Positions 8,280 to 18,168 are shown, counted from the first letter of the stretch. The stretch is 64,000 nt of DNA from PRO6 sp035565775 (GCA_035565775.1 DATMRW010000021.1:682001-746000), one strand, 5' to 3'. The notes: generated from the sequence alone by a model not told the origin. Numbers and translations are program-made.

Positions 8280-9002
8280 CTATGAAGATCCCTGCTCGTC
8301 CAAAAACCCTTGCTCCGCCTGCGCCGCCGCAGCGTCCGGCGTACCGGGCCCTGCCGGCGTCACGACCCCGGAGAAAATCATGTCGGTGATGAAGGTGATG
8401 TAGTCGCGGCACACCGCGTCATCGACGCCGCCGACGCCGATCGCCTTCGACATCGCATGGCGGCCGAAGAACAGGTGATCGCAGGCGCCGACGAGGCACG
8501 TGTAGAAATAGACCGGATCGACCGCGCGAAACTCGCCCGCCGCCGCGCCCATCTCCAGCAGCTTGCGCTGAAAGTCGAACAGCGGCCGGACGAAGAATTT
8601 TGAGACTTCTTCCGACGCCTCGCTGCTGCTGGCATGCAGCAACAGGTGGATCAACCGGTTCATGTAAGGAAAGCGGCGATAGGCCTTGATGATGCCGGCG
8701 ATGTGCAGCTTGAGCTTGGCGCTGGCCGACATCGGCTGGCTCAGCAGAAAGTCGAGGTTCTTGATCTCGGACCGCGCGTCGCGGGCGAGAAGCGCGAGCA
8801 GCAGCCCCTCCTTGTTGCCGAAGTGGTATTTCACCAGCGCGGCATTGACCCCGGATTTTTGCGCGATCTCGCTCAGCGACACGTCGATCGAGTTGCGCTC
8901 GATCATCAGTTCGCTTGCCGCCGTGAGCAGCTTCTCCGCCGTCGGATTGAGTTCTCCGGTGGCGGGGCGGTCATGGGCGAAGGGTGCGAGAGGAAGCGCC
9001 AT
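8280..9002 (-). CDS. TetR-family transcriptional regulator
   Basis: The protein has 240 residues from the ATG reading MALPLAPF. A TTG ten codons upstream is an alternative, and neither has a strong ribosome site. The N-terminal HTH is clear: LTAASELMIERNSIDVSLSE, then NAALVKYHFGNKEGLLLALL. The C-terminal domain is unlike the standard acyl-CoA-sensing types I know but should bind the inducer. It is divergent from the thiolase gene across 137 bases containing repeated TTGACT motifs, and same-strand with the HSD10-like gene. It probably controls the catabolic island, sensing a CoA thioester; that is inference from position. Confidence 0.88.
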   Translation of the reverse strand: MALPLAPFAHDRPATGELNPTAEKLLTAASELMIERNSIDVSLSEIAQKSGVNAALVKYHFGNKEGLLLALLARDARSEIKNLDFLLSQPMSASAKLKLHIAGIIKAYRRFPYMNRLIHLLLHASSSEASEEVSKFFVRPLFDFQRKLLEMGAAAGEFRAVDPVYFYTCLVGACDHLFFGRHAMSKAIGVGGVDDAVCRDYITFITDMIFSGVVTPAGPGTPDAAAAQAEQGFLDEQGSS

Positions 9003-9064
9003 CAGTTCAAAATTCCAGTCGAAGATGCCCAATAGCTAACCGCAACGCCGCCCGAGCTCAAGAG

Positions 9065-9084
9065 TTAATTGACTGATTGACTAA
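9065..9084. promoter_or_regulatory. Candidate TetR operator with repeated TTGACT
   Basis: TTGACT at 9069-9074 and again at 9077-9082 form a direct repeat with 8-bp period in an otherwise GC-rich divergent promoter region. The AT-rich block (TTAATTGACTGATTGACTAA) is also weakly palindromic. Position between the divergent tetR and thiolase genes suggests an operator. No footprint is implied. Confidence 0.4.
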
Positions 9085-9139
9085 AACGGACCGCCGATCT
9101 TTAATCGCGCCGGAAACCAAAAACAACAGGGAGCCAGGC

Positions 9140-10312
<1,173 letters not shown>

Positions 10313-10339
10313 ACCTCCACTCGCCCGCAGCCATTCTCC

Positions 10340-10361
10340 GGGCCGCCGCAGCCGGCGGCCC
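10340..10361. repeat. Intercistronic hairpin without a T tail
   Basis: GGGCCGCCG (10340-10348) and CGGCGGCCC (10353-10361) form a nine-pair stem with a four-base loop between the thiolase and ligase genes. No T run follows, so it is more likely an mRNA-stability or processing hairpin than a terminator. Confidence 0.6.
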
Positions 10362-10458
10362 GCAATCACAAGAAACAAAGAACGCCGGCCAGAACCGGCA
10401 ATCAGCAGAACGCAGATCGAGGAAACGCCCAAGTACGCCGCGCAGGAGGGAAATCGCG

Positions 10459-12015
10459 ATGACGCATCCGTCGGTTCATGCTGCCTCAGTTCCTGACAAG
10501 ATCGCCTATCAGATGGCCCGCACGGGCGCCGCGATCACCTATCGCGAACTCGACAGAAAATCGAACCAGGGTGCGCAACTGTTCCGCTCGCTCGGCCTCA
10601 AGACCGGCGACCACATCGCGTTCCTCATGGAGAACAGCCTGACCTTCATGGAGATCTGCTGGGCGGCGCAGCGCAGCGGCATCTACTACACCGCGATCAG
10701 CCGCTACCTGACGCCCGAGGAGATCGCCTACATCGTGCGCGATTGCGGCGCCAAACTCATCATCACCTCGCCCGCCTGCGCCGATGCGGTCGCCCCGCTC
10801 GCCGCGCAGGATGACGGCAGCCGCAGCTTCTACATCACCGGCCCGGCGCGGCCACCGTTCAAATCCTGGGACGAGGCCGTCGCCGCGCAGCCGGATACGC
10901 CGATCGCCGACCAGTCCACCGGCAACGACATGCTCTATTCCTCCGGCACCACCGGCCGCCCGAAGGGCGTGCGCCGCGAGGCGCCGGGCACGCCGATCGA
11001 CCAGCCGAACCCGCTCCTGATGCTGCTCTGCGCGAAAATGTGCGGGATGGGGCCGGACAGCGTCTATCTCTCGCCCGCGCCGCTCTATCATGCCGCGCCG
11101 CTGCGCTTCAACATGATGTCGGCGATACTCGGCGGCACGTCGATCATCATGGAGAGCTTTGACGCCGAAGACTTTTTGCGCCTCGTCGAAAAGCACCGCG
11201 CGACGCAGTCCCAGCTCGTGCCGACGATGTTCGTGCGGATGCTCAAGCTGCCGGACGAGGTGCGGCTGCGCTACGACGTGTCCTCCCTCAAGGGCGCGAT
11301 CCACGCCGCCGCGCCATGCCCGGTCGACGTCAAGGCCAAAATGATCGACTGGTGGGGACCGATCTTGATCGAGTACTACGCCGGCTCCGAAGGCAACGGC
11401 GTCACCGTGTCGAACTCCGAGCAATGGCTGTCGCATCGCGGCACCGTCGGCCGGTCGGTGGTCGGCGAGGTCAAGATTCTCGACGACGACAGCGAACTTC
11501 CGGTCGGAGAGATCGGCACGGTGTACTTCGCCGGCGGTCCGGAGTTCGCCTATCACAACGATCCGGAGAAAACGAAAGGCGCATTCAACGCGCAAGGCTG
11601 GTCGACGCTCGGCGACGTCGGCTATCTCGACGCCGACGGCTTTCTCTACCTCACCGACCGCAAGGCCTACATGATCATCTCCGGCGGCGTGAACATCTAT
11701 CCGCAGGAAACCGAGGACGTGCTCATCACCCACCCCGAGGTTGCCGACGTCGCGGTGTTCGGCATCCCCAACGAGGAGATGGGCGAGGAGGTCAAGGCCG
11801 TGGTGCAGCCCCGCGACATGGCGCGCGCCGGCCCCGAGCTTGCCGCCGAATTGATCGCCTTTTGCCGCAAACGGCTCTCCCCGATCAAATGTCCGAAAAG
11901 CATTGATTTTGAAGCCGAACTGCCGCGCACGCCGACCGGCAAGCTGGTCAAGCGGCACCTGCGCGACCGCTACTGGAAAAAGCCGCAAGAGGTGCAGGCG
12001 GCGGCGCAGGCATGA
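10459..12015 (+). CDS. AMP-forming fatty-acyl-CoA/aryl-acid CoA ligase
   Basis: The protein has 518 residues. AGGAGGG lies nine bases before the chosen ATG; the frame stays open upstream into the thiolase gene. The AMP-binding signature is YSSGTTGRPKGV. The motif YAGSEGNGVT replaces the more common YGxTE, and the hinge YLTDRKAYMIISGGVNIYP is standard. The catalytic lysine lies in PRTPTGKLVKRHLRDRYW. It resembles FadD-type ligases of alphaproteobacterial and actinobacterial catabolic clusters. A second ligase in the same island suggests either two entry substrates or re-activation of a pathway intermediate. Substrate unknown. Confidence 0.9.
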   Translation: MTHPSVHAASVPDKIAYQMARTGAAITYRELDRKSNQGAQLFRSLGLKTGDHIAFLMENSLTFMEICWAAQRSGIYYTAISRYLTPEEIAYIVRDCGAKLIITSPACADAVAPLAAQDDGSRSFYITGPARPPFKSWDEAVAAQPDTPIADQSTGNDMLYSSGTTGRPKGVRREAPGTPIDQPNPLLMLLCAKMCGMGPDSVYLSPAPLYHAAPLRFNMMSAILGGTSIIMESFDAEDFLRLVEKHRATQSQLVPTMFVRMLKLPDEVRLRYDVSSLKGAIHAAAPCPVDVKAKMIDWWGPILIEYYAGSEGNGVTVSNSEQWLSHRGTVGRSVVGEVKILDDDSELPVGEIGTVYFAGGPEFAYHNDPEKTKGAFNAQGWSTLGDVGYLDADGFLYLTDRKAYMIISGGVNIYPQETEDVLITHPEVADVAVFGIPNEEMGEEVKAVVQPRDMARAGPELAAELIAFCRKRLSPIKCPKSIDFEAELPRTPTGKLVKRHLRDRYWKKPQEVQAAAQA

Positions 12016-12073
12016 GCCTCACTTAAGTAATTTTTGTCGATGCGCGGCGCTCGCCCGGTGGTAAGATCGGTGC

Positions 12074-12658
12074 ATGTCGGTGCAAGGATTTACATTCTTC
12101 GACACGGCAATCGGGCGCTGCGGCCTGGCCTGGAGCGAGCGCGGCATCGCTGCCGTGCTGCTTCCCGAAGGCCGCGAGATCGACCTGTGGCGGCAGATGC
12201 TGCGGCTCTATCCCGAAGCCAAAGAGGCCCGGCCGGGAGGCCCTGCCCGGCAGGCGGTCGATGCCATCGCCGCCCACCTCCGGGGCGAGCCCGCCGATCT
12301 CGACGCGCTGCCAGTGGATCTGTCGGACATCGAGCCGTTCGCCCTGCGGGTCTATGAGATCACCCGCGCCATTCCTTCCGGCACCACGCGCACCTATGGC
12401 GAGATCGCGCACGAACTAGGCTCGCCCGGAGCAGCGCGGGCGGTCGGCCGCGCGCTCGGACAAAACCCGGTGCCGATCATCATTCCCTGCCACCGCGTGC
12501 TGGCGGCGAACGGCGGCACCGGCGGCTTCTCCGGCGGCAGCGGCGTTGCGACGAAATTCCAGATCCTCAAGATCGAAGGCGCCAAGGCGACCTCGGCACC
12601 GACGCTGTTCGATGTCCTGTTCTCGATCCCGCCGTCGCGCGAGCGCAACACCAATTAG
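12074..12658 (+). CDS. ogt: Methylated-DNA--[protein]-cysteine S-methyltransferase
   Basis: The protein has 194 residues. The C-terminal half has the O6-alkylguanine-DNA alkyltransferase core: IPSGTTRTYGEIA, ARAVGRALGQNP and the acceptor motif IPCHRVLAANG, in which the Cys takes the alkyl group irreversibly. The protein lacks an Ada N-terminal zinc domain, so it is a repair-only Ogt type. Its TAG stop overlaps the TAA stop of the convergent AidB-like gene by two bases. Both families belong to the response to DNA alkylation, so the pairing is functionally suggestive. No clear ribosome site was seen before the ATG. Confidence 0.93.
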   Translation: MSVQGFTFFDTAIGRCGLAWSERGIAAVLLPEGREIDLWRQMLRLYPEAKEARPGGPARQAVDAIAAHLRGEPADLDALPVDLSDIEPFALRVYEITRAIPSGTTRTYGEIAHELGSPGAARAVGRALGQNPVPIIIPCHRVLAANGGTGGFSGGSGVATKFQILKIEGAKATSAPTLFDVLFSIPPSRERNTN

Positions 12659-14463
12659 CCGGCAACAATTTCGGCCGCCGCTGCCAGCGGCACCGGCTGA
12701 TCGCCCAGCACCAGATCCGACATCCGTTTCTCGGCTCCAGAAGCTCCGACGGCGAACGGATTTTGCGGATTGAGGCGATAGTCGACCGCCATCTTCGCGA
12801 GCAGCAGCCGGCGCGCGTCGCCGCGCATTGCATGAATGCGCATCCCCTCCCACGTCATGATCACCGCGCTCGCGACGTGATAGAGCGTGCTGGTTGCGCG
12901 CCGCGCATCGGCTTCGTTCTCGCTGTGCCGTGCGACCTGCTGAGCGAAGCCGATGGCGCGATCGATATAGTCGCGCAGCCGGTCGCGCCAAAGCTGCGGC
13001 GCATCGCTGGCATCATCAAGCCGGCTGTGCAGCTCCGCCTTCAGCGCCGCCTCGGCGCCGTGGCGCCCCACCGCGCGCGCCAGCGCATCGAGCGCGACGA
13101 TGTTGCCGGTGCCCTCCCAGATCGAGCCGAGATGGGCGTCGCGCAAGAGGCGCGGCGTGACGAATTCCTCGATATAGCCGATGCCGCCGCGCATCTCGCA
13201 GGCATCGCCGCACACCTTTCGCGCATCGCGCGTCGCGCGATATTTCAGCGTCGGCGTCAGCAGTCGAAGCAGCAGCGCGGCATCCTGGCTGCCGCCCTCG
13301 GCGCGGTCGAGTGCATCCGCGGTCAGAAAGCTCAGCGACAATGCCTGCTCGGTCGGCAGCATGATCTTCATGAGCTGCCGCCGCGCCAGCGGCAGGTCGA
13401 TGATGCGGCTGCCGAACACCACGCGGCCATGAGCGACCGTCGATGCATCGTGATGGGCGCGGCGCATCAGGGCGGCGGACTTCACGCCGTTCGACAGGCG
13501 CGACCAGTTGACCATCTCGGCCATCTGCACGAAGCCGCGATCGATGCTGCCGACGGCATAGGCGATCGCCCCCTCCAGCTTGATCTCGCCGGAGGCCATC
13601 GAGCGGGTGCCGAGCTTATCCTTGAGGCGCACGATGCGGTAATGGTTCGGCGAGCCGTCGTCGAGGAAACGCGGCATCAGAAACAGGCCGACCCCGCGCG
13701 TGCCGCCGACCGCGCCTTCCGGCCGCGCCAGCAGCATCACCACCTTCGCATCGGCATTCGAGCAGAACCACTTTTCGCCGTAGAGCCGCCAGTGATCGCC
13801 GTGATCGACCGCGCGCGTCGTCAGCGTGCCGACATCGGAGCCGCCCTCCTTTTCGGTCATGAACTGGCCGCCCTGCGTCAGCAGCGCCATGTCCGTCTGC
13901 GTCAGGCCGTCGAGATATTTTTTCTTCAGCGCCTCGTCGCCGAAGCGCGACAGCAGCCGCGCCGCGCCGTCGGTGACGTTGATCGGGCACCCCATGCCGA
14001 ATTCGGTCTGGTTGAAGAGAAAGGTGAAGGCGTGCTTGGCCACCGCCGGATAGGGGTCAGGCCAGCCCAGAATGCCCTTGCGATGCGACATCGCGTGAAT
14101 GCCGAACTGCCCGTAGGCGGCGTTTTCCAGTTCGCGGTAAGCGGGGTGATATTCGATCCACTGCCGGTCATACCCGAAGCGGTCGCGCTGGTGCAGCACC
14201 GGAGCATGGCGATCTGCGAGCCGCGCACACTCGTCGAGAATGCCGCCGGCCATTTCGCCGAGCCGGTCGAGATGCGGCTCGATATGGGAAAACAGCCTTT
14301 CGGGAAGATAGATGCGCAAGAGATCGGCGAGCGCCGGATCGGCCCGATAAAAATTCATGCCCGTCGTGTCGGGCGCGATCGCATCGGATGCCTGCGCGGG
14401 CGCGGTGCGGTACGAGTCAGCCGCGACGGACGCTTGAGCGGGCGCGAAATTCGAGACGGGCAT
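12655..14463 (-). CDS. AidB-like acyl-CoA dehydrogenase family protein
   Basis: The protein has 602 residues. GAGGAA precedes the chosen ATG (MPVSNFAPAQ); the open frame runs 26 codons further. It is much longer than ordinary acyl-CoA dehydrogenases, as in AidB and related large members. The N-terminal region FLFNQTEFGMGCPINVTDG, the FAD segment EKEGGSDVGTLTTRA, and the C-terminal SIWEGTGNIVALDALARAV, with the Glu retained, are typical. E. coli AidB is a DNA-binding flavoprotein of the adaptive response. The neighbouring ogt gene supports a link to alkylation damage, but a purely metabolic role is possible. Confidence 0.87.
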   Translation of the reverse strand: MPVSNFAPAQASVAADSYRTAPAQASDAIAPDTTGMNFYRADPALADLLRIYLPERLFSHIEPHLDRLGEMAGGILDECARLADRHAPVLHQRDRFGYDRQWIEYHPAYRELENAAYGQFGIHAMSHRKGILGWPDPYPAVAKHAFTFLFNQTEFGMGCPINVTDGAARLLSRFGDEALKKKYLDGLTQTDMALLTQGGQFMTEKEGGSDVGTLTTRAVDHGDHWRLYGEKWFCSNADAKVVMLLARPEGAVGGTRGVGLFLMPRFLDDGSPNHYRIVRLKDKLGTRSMASGEIKLEGAIAYAVGSIDRGFVQMAEMVNWSRLSNGVKSAALMRRAHHDASTVAHGRVVFGSRIIDLPLARRQLMKIMLPTEQALSLSFLTADALDRAEGGSQDAALLLRLLTPTLKYRATRDARKVCGDACEMRGGIGYIEEFVTPRLLRDAHLGSIWEGTGNIVALDALARAVGRHGAEAALKAELHSRLDDASDAPQLWRDRLRDYIDRAIGFAQQVARHSENEADARRATSTLYHVASAVIMTWEGMRIHAMRGDARRLLLAKMAVDYRLNPQNPFAVGASGAEKRMSDLVLGDQPVPLAAAAEIVAG

Positions 14464-14527
14464 GGCGCGTTCCTCAGGGCTTGCTCTTGAGCTTTTTGAG
14501 GATTGTCGCGCCAAAGCACGGCAGTGG

Positions 14528-14558
14528 CAACCGGCCCGCACCGTGCGGGCGGCCGGTT
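14528..14558. repeat. Intercistronic hairpin between dcd and the AidB-like gene
   Basis: AACCGGC and its complement flank an inner GC-rich palindrome (CCGCAC / GTGCGG), giving a long imperfect stem. In the minus direction it is not followed by a T run. It may mark processing or the 5' boundary of the AidB-like transcript. Confidence 0.4.
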
Positions 14559-14584
14559 ACTTTTGAAACACGGAGACGGACGGA

Positions 14585-15691
14585 TCAGCCGCGAAAATGC
14601 TTCGACAGCTTGAGGCCCTGCGCCTGATAGTTGGAATTGATGCGCTGGCCGTAGAGCTGGCCGGGCCGATCCATCATCGCTTCATAGACGAGGCGGCCGA
14701 CGATCTGGCCATGTTCGAGAATGAAAGGCACTTCGCGCGAGCGCACTTCAAGCACGGCGCGCGACCCGGCGCCACCGGCCCCGGCATAGCCGAAACCGGG
14801 ATCGAAGAAGCCAGCATAATGCACGCGGAACTCGCCGACCAGCGGATCGAACGGGACCATCTCGGCGGCGAAATCCGGCGGCACCTGCACCGCCTCATCC
14901 GAAGCCAGAATGTAGAACTCGCCGGGATCAAGGATCAGGCTGCGATCGGGCCGCGCCTTGATCGGCTCCCAAAAATCGTCGACGGCGTAGCCGGAGCGCC
15001 GGTCGATGTCGATCACGCCGGTATGGCGCTTGGCGCGGTAGCCGACGAAGCCGCTGGTGTTTTCGCCGGAGAGGTCGACGCTGAGCGCGACGCCATCGGT
15101 CAGGTCGGCATCGGCGCGATCGACCAGCCCTTCGGCGGCGTGCAGCCCTTCCAGCTCATCGGTATCGAGCACCGCGTCGCCGGTGCGAAAGCGGATCTGC
15201 GAGAGGCGCGAGCCCTCGCGCACCAGCACGGGGAAAGTCTTCGGGCTGATCTCGGCATAGAGCGGGCCGTGATAGCCCGCGCCGATCATGTCGAACCGCC
15301 GCGTTCCGTCGGCGATCACGCGGGTAAACACGTCAAGCCGGCCGGTCGAGCTTTTCGGATTGGCCGCGGCGACGATCTGCGGCGGCAGCGCCAGGCTTTC
15401 GAGCAGCGGCACGACATAGACGCAGTTGGTTTCCAGCACCGCGCCGTCCGACAGGTTGATTTCGTGGAGCTTCAGCTCGTCGATACGCTCGGCGACGGTC
15501 ACGTCCGGGCCGGGCAGAAAGCTCGCGCGCACCCGGTACGCCGTCTCGCCGAGGCGCAGATCGAGGCTCGCCGGCTGGATCTGGCTGGCAACGTAAGGAT
15601 AGGCCGGGCGAATGAGCCCGGCTTCGGTCATCGCCTCGATCATGTGATCGGGAAAAATGCCTCGGGCATCGGGCGGGAGCGTAAACTGCAC
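14585..15691 (-). CDS. dcd: 2'-deoxycytidine 5'-triphosphate deaminase
   Basis: The enzyme deaminates dCTP to dUTP, feeding dUMP and dTMP synthesis. The protein has about 368 residues, twice the length of E. coli Dcd. It has two related halves, as seen in many alphaproteobacteria. The first half has PKSSTGRLDVFTRV, corresponding to the Ser-Arg substrate motif, and GPLYAEISPKTFPV. The second half has RAVLEVRSREVPFILEHGQI. I prefer the GTG start reading MQFTLPPDARG, because GAAAG is nine bases upstream; the TTG three codons earlier sits too close to it. Upstream lies the divergent metZ riboswitch region. Confidence 0.92.
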   Translation of the reverse strand: MQFTLPPDARGIFPDHMIEAMTEAGLIRPAYPYVASQIQPASLDLRLGETAYRVRASFLPGPDVTVAERIDELKLHEINLSDGAVLETNCVYVVPLLESLALPPQIVAAANPKSSTGRLDVFTRVIADGTRRFDMIGAGYHGPLYAEISPKTFPVLVREGSRLSQIRFRTGDAVLDTDELEGLHAAEGLVDRADADLTDGVALSVDLSGENTSGFVGYRAKRHTGVIDIDRRSGYAVDDFWEPIKARPDRSLILDPGEFYILASDEAVQVPPDFAAEMVPFDPLVGEFRVHYAGFFDPGFGYAGAGGAGSRAVLEVRSREVPFILEHGQIVGRLVYEAMMDRPGQLYGQRINSNYQAQGLKLSKHFRG

Positions 15692-15761
15692 GGCGGTCAA
15701 CTTTCAGATGTGATCTGGACCAGCACTTGATGGCTGAGCGGTGCGCGAGAATCAAGCCGTC

Positions 15762-15790
15762 TTGACGGCGGCGGCCTAGAGGATTATCCC
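15762..15790 (+). promoter_or_regulatory. Predicted sigma70-type promoter of metZ
   Basis: A TTGACG -35 element (15762-15767) is followed after 17 bases by TATCCC (15785-15790). The predicted start point, around 15797, falls at the first base of the SAM-II element, which supports the prediction. Confidence 0.55.
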
Positions 15791-15800
15791 AAACGCCATC

Positions 15801-15856
15801 CCGTGGTGATTTGAGCCGGCCGGCTTGCAGCCACGTTAAACAACTCGCTAAACAGG
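15801..15856 (+). promoter_or_regulatory. SAM-II riboswitch (metA RNA motif)
   Basis: The element matches the SAM-II consensus closely. CGTGG (15802-15806) pairs with CCACG (15831-15835) to form P1, flanked by the invariant GTGATTTGAGCC and by GCTTGCAGCCACGTTAAAC. The conserved GCTAAA follows at 15847-15852. SAM-II binds S-adenosylmethionine in a pseudoknot and turns off methionine-biosynthesis genes in alphaproteobacteria. Its position 85 bases before metZ, just after a predicted promoter, is the expected one. Confidence 0.95.
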
Positions 15857-15904
15857 CCGGGGACGTATGGGATCCCGGCTGTGAGCTTTCAGGCCGGGTT
15901 TTTT
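15856..15904 (+). terminator. Terminator/antiterminator expression platform after the SAM-II element
   Basis: CCCGGC (15874-15879) can pair with GCCGGG at 15893-15898, followed by six T, which makes a short intrinsic terminator. The same CCCGGC can instead pair with GCCGGG at 15856-15861, immediately after the riboswitch core. The two hairpins are mutually exclusive. If ligand binding captures the 3' strand of the pseudoknot, the upstream GCCGGG would be less available and termination favoured. The switch logic is inference. Confidence 0.6.
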
Positions 15905-15940
15905 GTGGCTTTTTTCCTGGCCGCCGCAAAAGGAGGTCCC

Positions 15941-17158
15941 ATGTCCAAGCCAGTTGCGCCCGCGGCCGAGAACGCGGCGGTCCCCCGTAAATATCGCTCC
16001 GAGACCCGGCTGGTGCACGCGGGGCAGCTCCGCTCCAGTTTCGGCGAGACCTCCGAGGCGCTGTATCTCACCCAGGGCTTTGTCTACGACAGCGCCGAGC
16101 AATGCGAGGCCCGCTTCAAGGGCGAGGAGCCGGGCTTTCTCTATTCCCGGTTCTCCAACCCGAACATTGCCATGTTCGAGCAGCGGATGATCGAACTGGA
16201 AGGCGCCGAAGCCGCCCGCGCCACCGCGACCGGCATGGCCGCTGTGACCACCGCGATGCTGGCGCCGCTGCGCGCGGGCGACCATGTCGTCGCCTCAAAG
16301 GCCCTGTTCGGCTCGTGCCGCTATGTCGTCGAGGATCTGCTGCCGCGCTACGGAATTTCCTCGACGCTGGTCGATGGGCTCGACCTCGATGAGTGGCAAC
16401 GGGCAATGCAGCCCAACACCCGGAGCTGCTTCCTCGAAAGCCCGACCAACCCGACCCTCGACGTTCTGGACATTCCCGCCATCGCGGAAATCGCCCATGC
16501 GGGCGGCGCGCGGCTGATCGTCGACAACGTCTTCGCAACGCCGATCTGGCAGAGCCCGCTGGAACTTGGCGCCGACGTCGTCGTCTATTCGGCGACCAAG
16601 CACATCGACGGACAGGGCCGCTGCCTTGGCGGCATCATCCTGTCCTCGCAGGACTTTATCGCCGAGCACATCCATAATTTCCTGCGCCAGACCGGCCCGG
16701 CGATCTCTCCGTTCAATGCCTGGGTGCTGACCAAGGGGCTGGAGACGCTCGGCGTCCGCGTCCGCCAGCAGACCGAGAACGCCGCGGCGATCGCCGACGC
16801 ACTGGCCGGCCATGCCAAGATTTCCCGGCTGATCTATCCGGGCCGCGCCGACCATCCGCAGGCCGCGCTGGTAAAAAAGCAGATGCGCGCCGGCTCCACC
16901 ATGGTCGGGTTCGAGGTCGGCGGCGGCAAGGCCGGCGCATTCCGCTTCCTCAACGGCCTGAAGCTTGCCCGGATCAGCAACAACCTCGGCGACGCAAGAA
17001 GCCTCGTCACGCATCCGGCGACCACGACCCATCAGCGGCTCGAGCCGGCGGCGCGCATCGCGCTCGGCATCAGCGACGGCTTCATCCGGTTTTCGGCCGG
17101 GCTCGAGCACCGCGATGACCTGATCGAGGATCTGATGGCGGCGCTCGCCCAAGTATGA
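15941..17158 (+). CDS. metZ: O-succinylhomoserine sulfhydrylase
   Basis: The enzyme joins O-succinylhomoserine with sulfide to make homocysteine in direct methionine biosynthesis. The protein has 405 residues. AAAGGAGGT, a near-perfect ribosome site, precedes the ATG, so the longer open frame starting at 15881 is rejected. The Cys/Met-metabolism PLP fold is seen in LVHAGQLRSSFGETSEALYL, YSRFSNPN, the PLP-lysine motif YSATKHIDGQG and GDARSLVTHPATTTH. The SAM-II riboswitch upstream fits the assignment: high SAM should repress it. MetB or MetY activity is an alternative within this family, but sequence and riboswitch context favour MetZ. Confidence 0.93.
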   Translation: MSKPVAPAAENAAVPRKYRSETRLVHAGQLRSSFGETSEALYLTQGFVYDSAEQCEARFKGEEPGFLYSRFSNPNIAMFEQRMIELEGAEAARATATGMAAVTTAMLAPLRAGDHVVASKALFGSCRYVVEDLLPRYGISSTLVDGLDLDEWQRAMQPNTRSCFLESPTNPTLDVLDIPAIAEIAHAGGARLIVDNVFATPIWQSPLELGADVVVYSATKHIDGQGRCLGGIILSSQDFIAEHIHNFLRQTGPAISPFNAWVLTKGLETLGVRVRQQTENAAAIADALAGHAKISRLIYPGRADHPQAALVKKQMRAGSTMVGFEVGGGKAGAFRFLNGLKLARISNNLGDARSLVTHPATTTHQRLEPAARIALGISDGFIRFSAGLEHRDDLIEDLMAALAQV

Positions 17159-17210
17159 TCCCCTAGGGCAGCCGGACAGAAGAGCCGGCGCTCAGGGAGG
17201 ATCATTCTTG

Positions 17211-18014
17211 ATGGCACGATTGAAGGGAAAAACCGCCCTCGTCGTCGGGGCGGGCTCGAGCGGCCCCGGCTGGGGCAACGGCAAGGCGACCGCCGCGGTA
17301 TTCGCCCGCGAGGGGGCCAGCGTCTTCTGCGTCGACCGTAACGGGGACGCGGCCGCCGAGACCGTCAGCCTCATTCGCGCCGAGGGTGGCGAGGCGGAAG
17401 CATTTACCGCGGACGTTGCCAAGGCTCGCGAGATCGAGGCCATGGTCGGCGCCTGCCTGAACCGCTACGGGCGGATCGACGTGCTCGACAACAATGTCGG
17501 CATCGCCGAAGTCGGCAGCGTCGTCGACGTCCCCGAGGCCGACTGGGACCGCGTTTTCGCGATCAACCTGAAAAGTTGCTACCTCGCGATGAAGCACGTC
17601 ATCCCGGTGATGGAGCGACAGGGCGGCGGCTCGATCATCAACATTTCCTCGATCGCCTCGATCCGTCATCTCGGCGTGACCTATGTGACCTACGCTGCCA
17701 CCAAGGCCGCGATGAACCAGATGACCAGAACGACGGCGGTCGAGTTCGCTCCAAAGAACATCCGGGTGAACGCGATTTTACCCGGCCTTATGAAAACACC
17801 GATGGTTGAACATTCGGCCGGGCTCGCAACCAGCTACGCCAAGGGCGACATCGAGGAAATGTGGCGCAGGCGCGATGCCCAGGTGCCGATGGGACACATG
17901 GGCGAAGCGTGGGACGTTGCCTATGCCGCGCTTTTTCTTGCCTCCGATGAATCGAAATACGTCACCGGGCACGAGCTCGTGGTCGACGGCGGCATTACAC
18001 TAAAGGTGAGTTGA
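17211..18014 (+). CDS. Short-chain dehydrogenase/reductase
   Basis: The protein has 267 residues and is a classical SDR. The cofactor loop is GAGSSGPGWGNGKA, which is longer than the usual GxxxGxG and includes two extra residues. DNNVG stands for NNAG, the catalytic serine lies in INISSIASI, and the catalytic pair in YVTYAATKAA. The C-terminus ends HELVVDGGITLK, typical for the family. A GGGAGG site lies about 11 bases before the ATG. It follows metZ by 52 bases on the same strand but lacks an obvious link to methionine synthesis. The substrate cannot be read from the sequence. Confidence 0.88.
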   Translation: MARLKGKTALVVGAGSSGPGWGNGKATAAVFAREGASVFCVDRNGDAAAETVSLIRAEGGEAEAFTADVAKAREIEAMVGACLNRYGRIDVLDNNVGIAEVGSVVDVPEADWDRVFAINLKSCYLAMKHVIPVMERQGGGSIINISSIASIRHLGVTYVTYAATKAAMNQMTRTTAVEFAPKNIRVNAILPGLMKTPMVEHSAGLATSYAKGDIEEMWRRRDAQVPMGHMGEAWDVAYAALFLASDESKYVTGHELVVDGGITLKVS

Positions 18015-18168
18015 CAATCGCTTCGTCCGCCACGGCAGGCGGCGGAGACTGGCCGCCCAGGGCACCGGAGATTTTGCATATCGCCTTTGTTCGCGGAACG
18101 CCGTAAAAGATCGGTGGGCTTTTATGCCTGCATAAAAAACGAAACTTGAATTGAGTGAGGGAACGCAA

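Noticed and set aside
12763..14490. A 575-codon open frame on the plus strand
   Set aside because: It is antisense to the AidB-like gene, with no recognisable domain.
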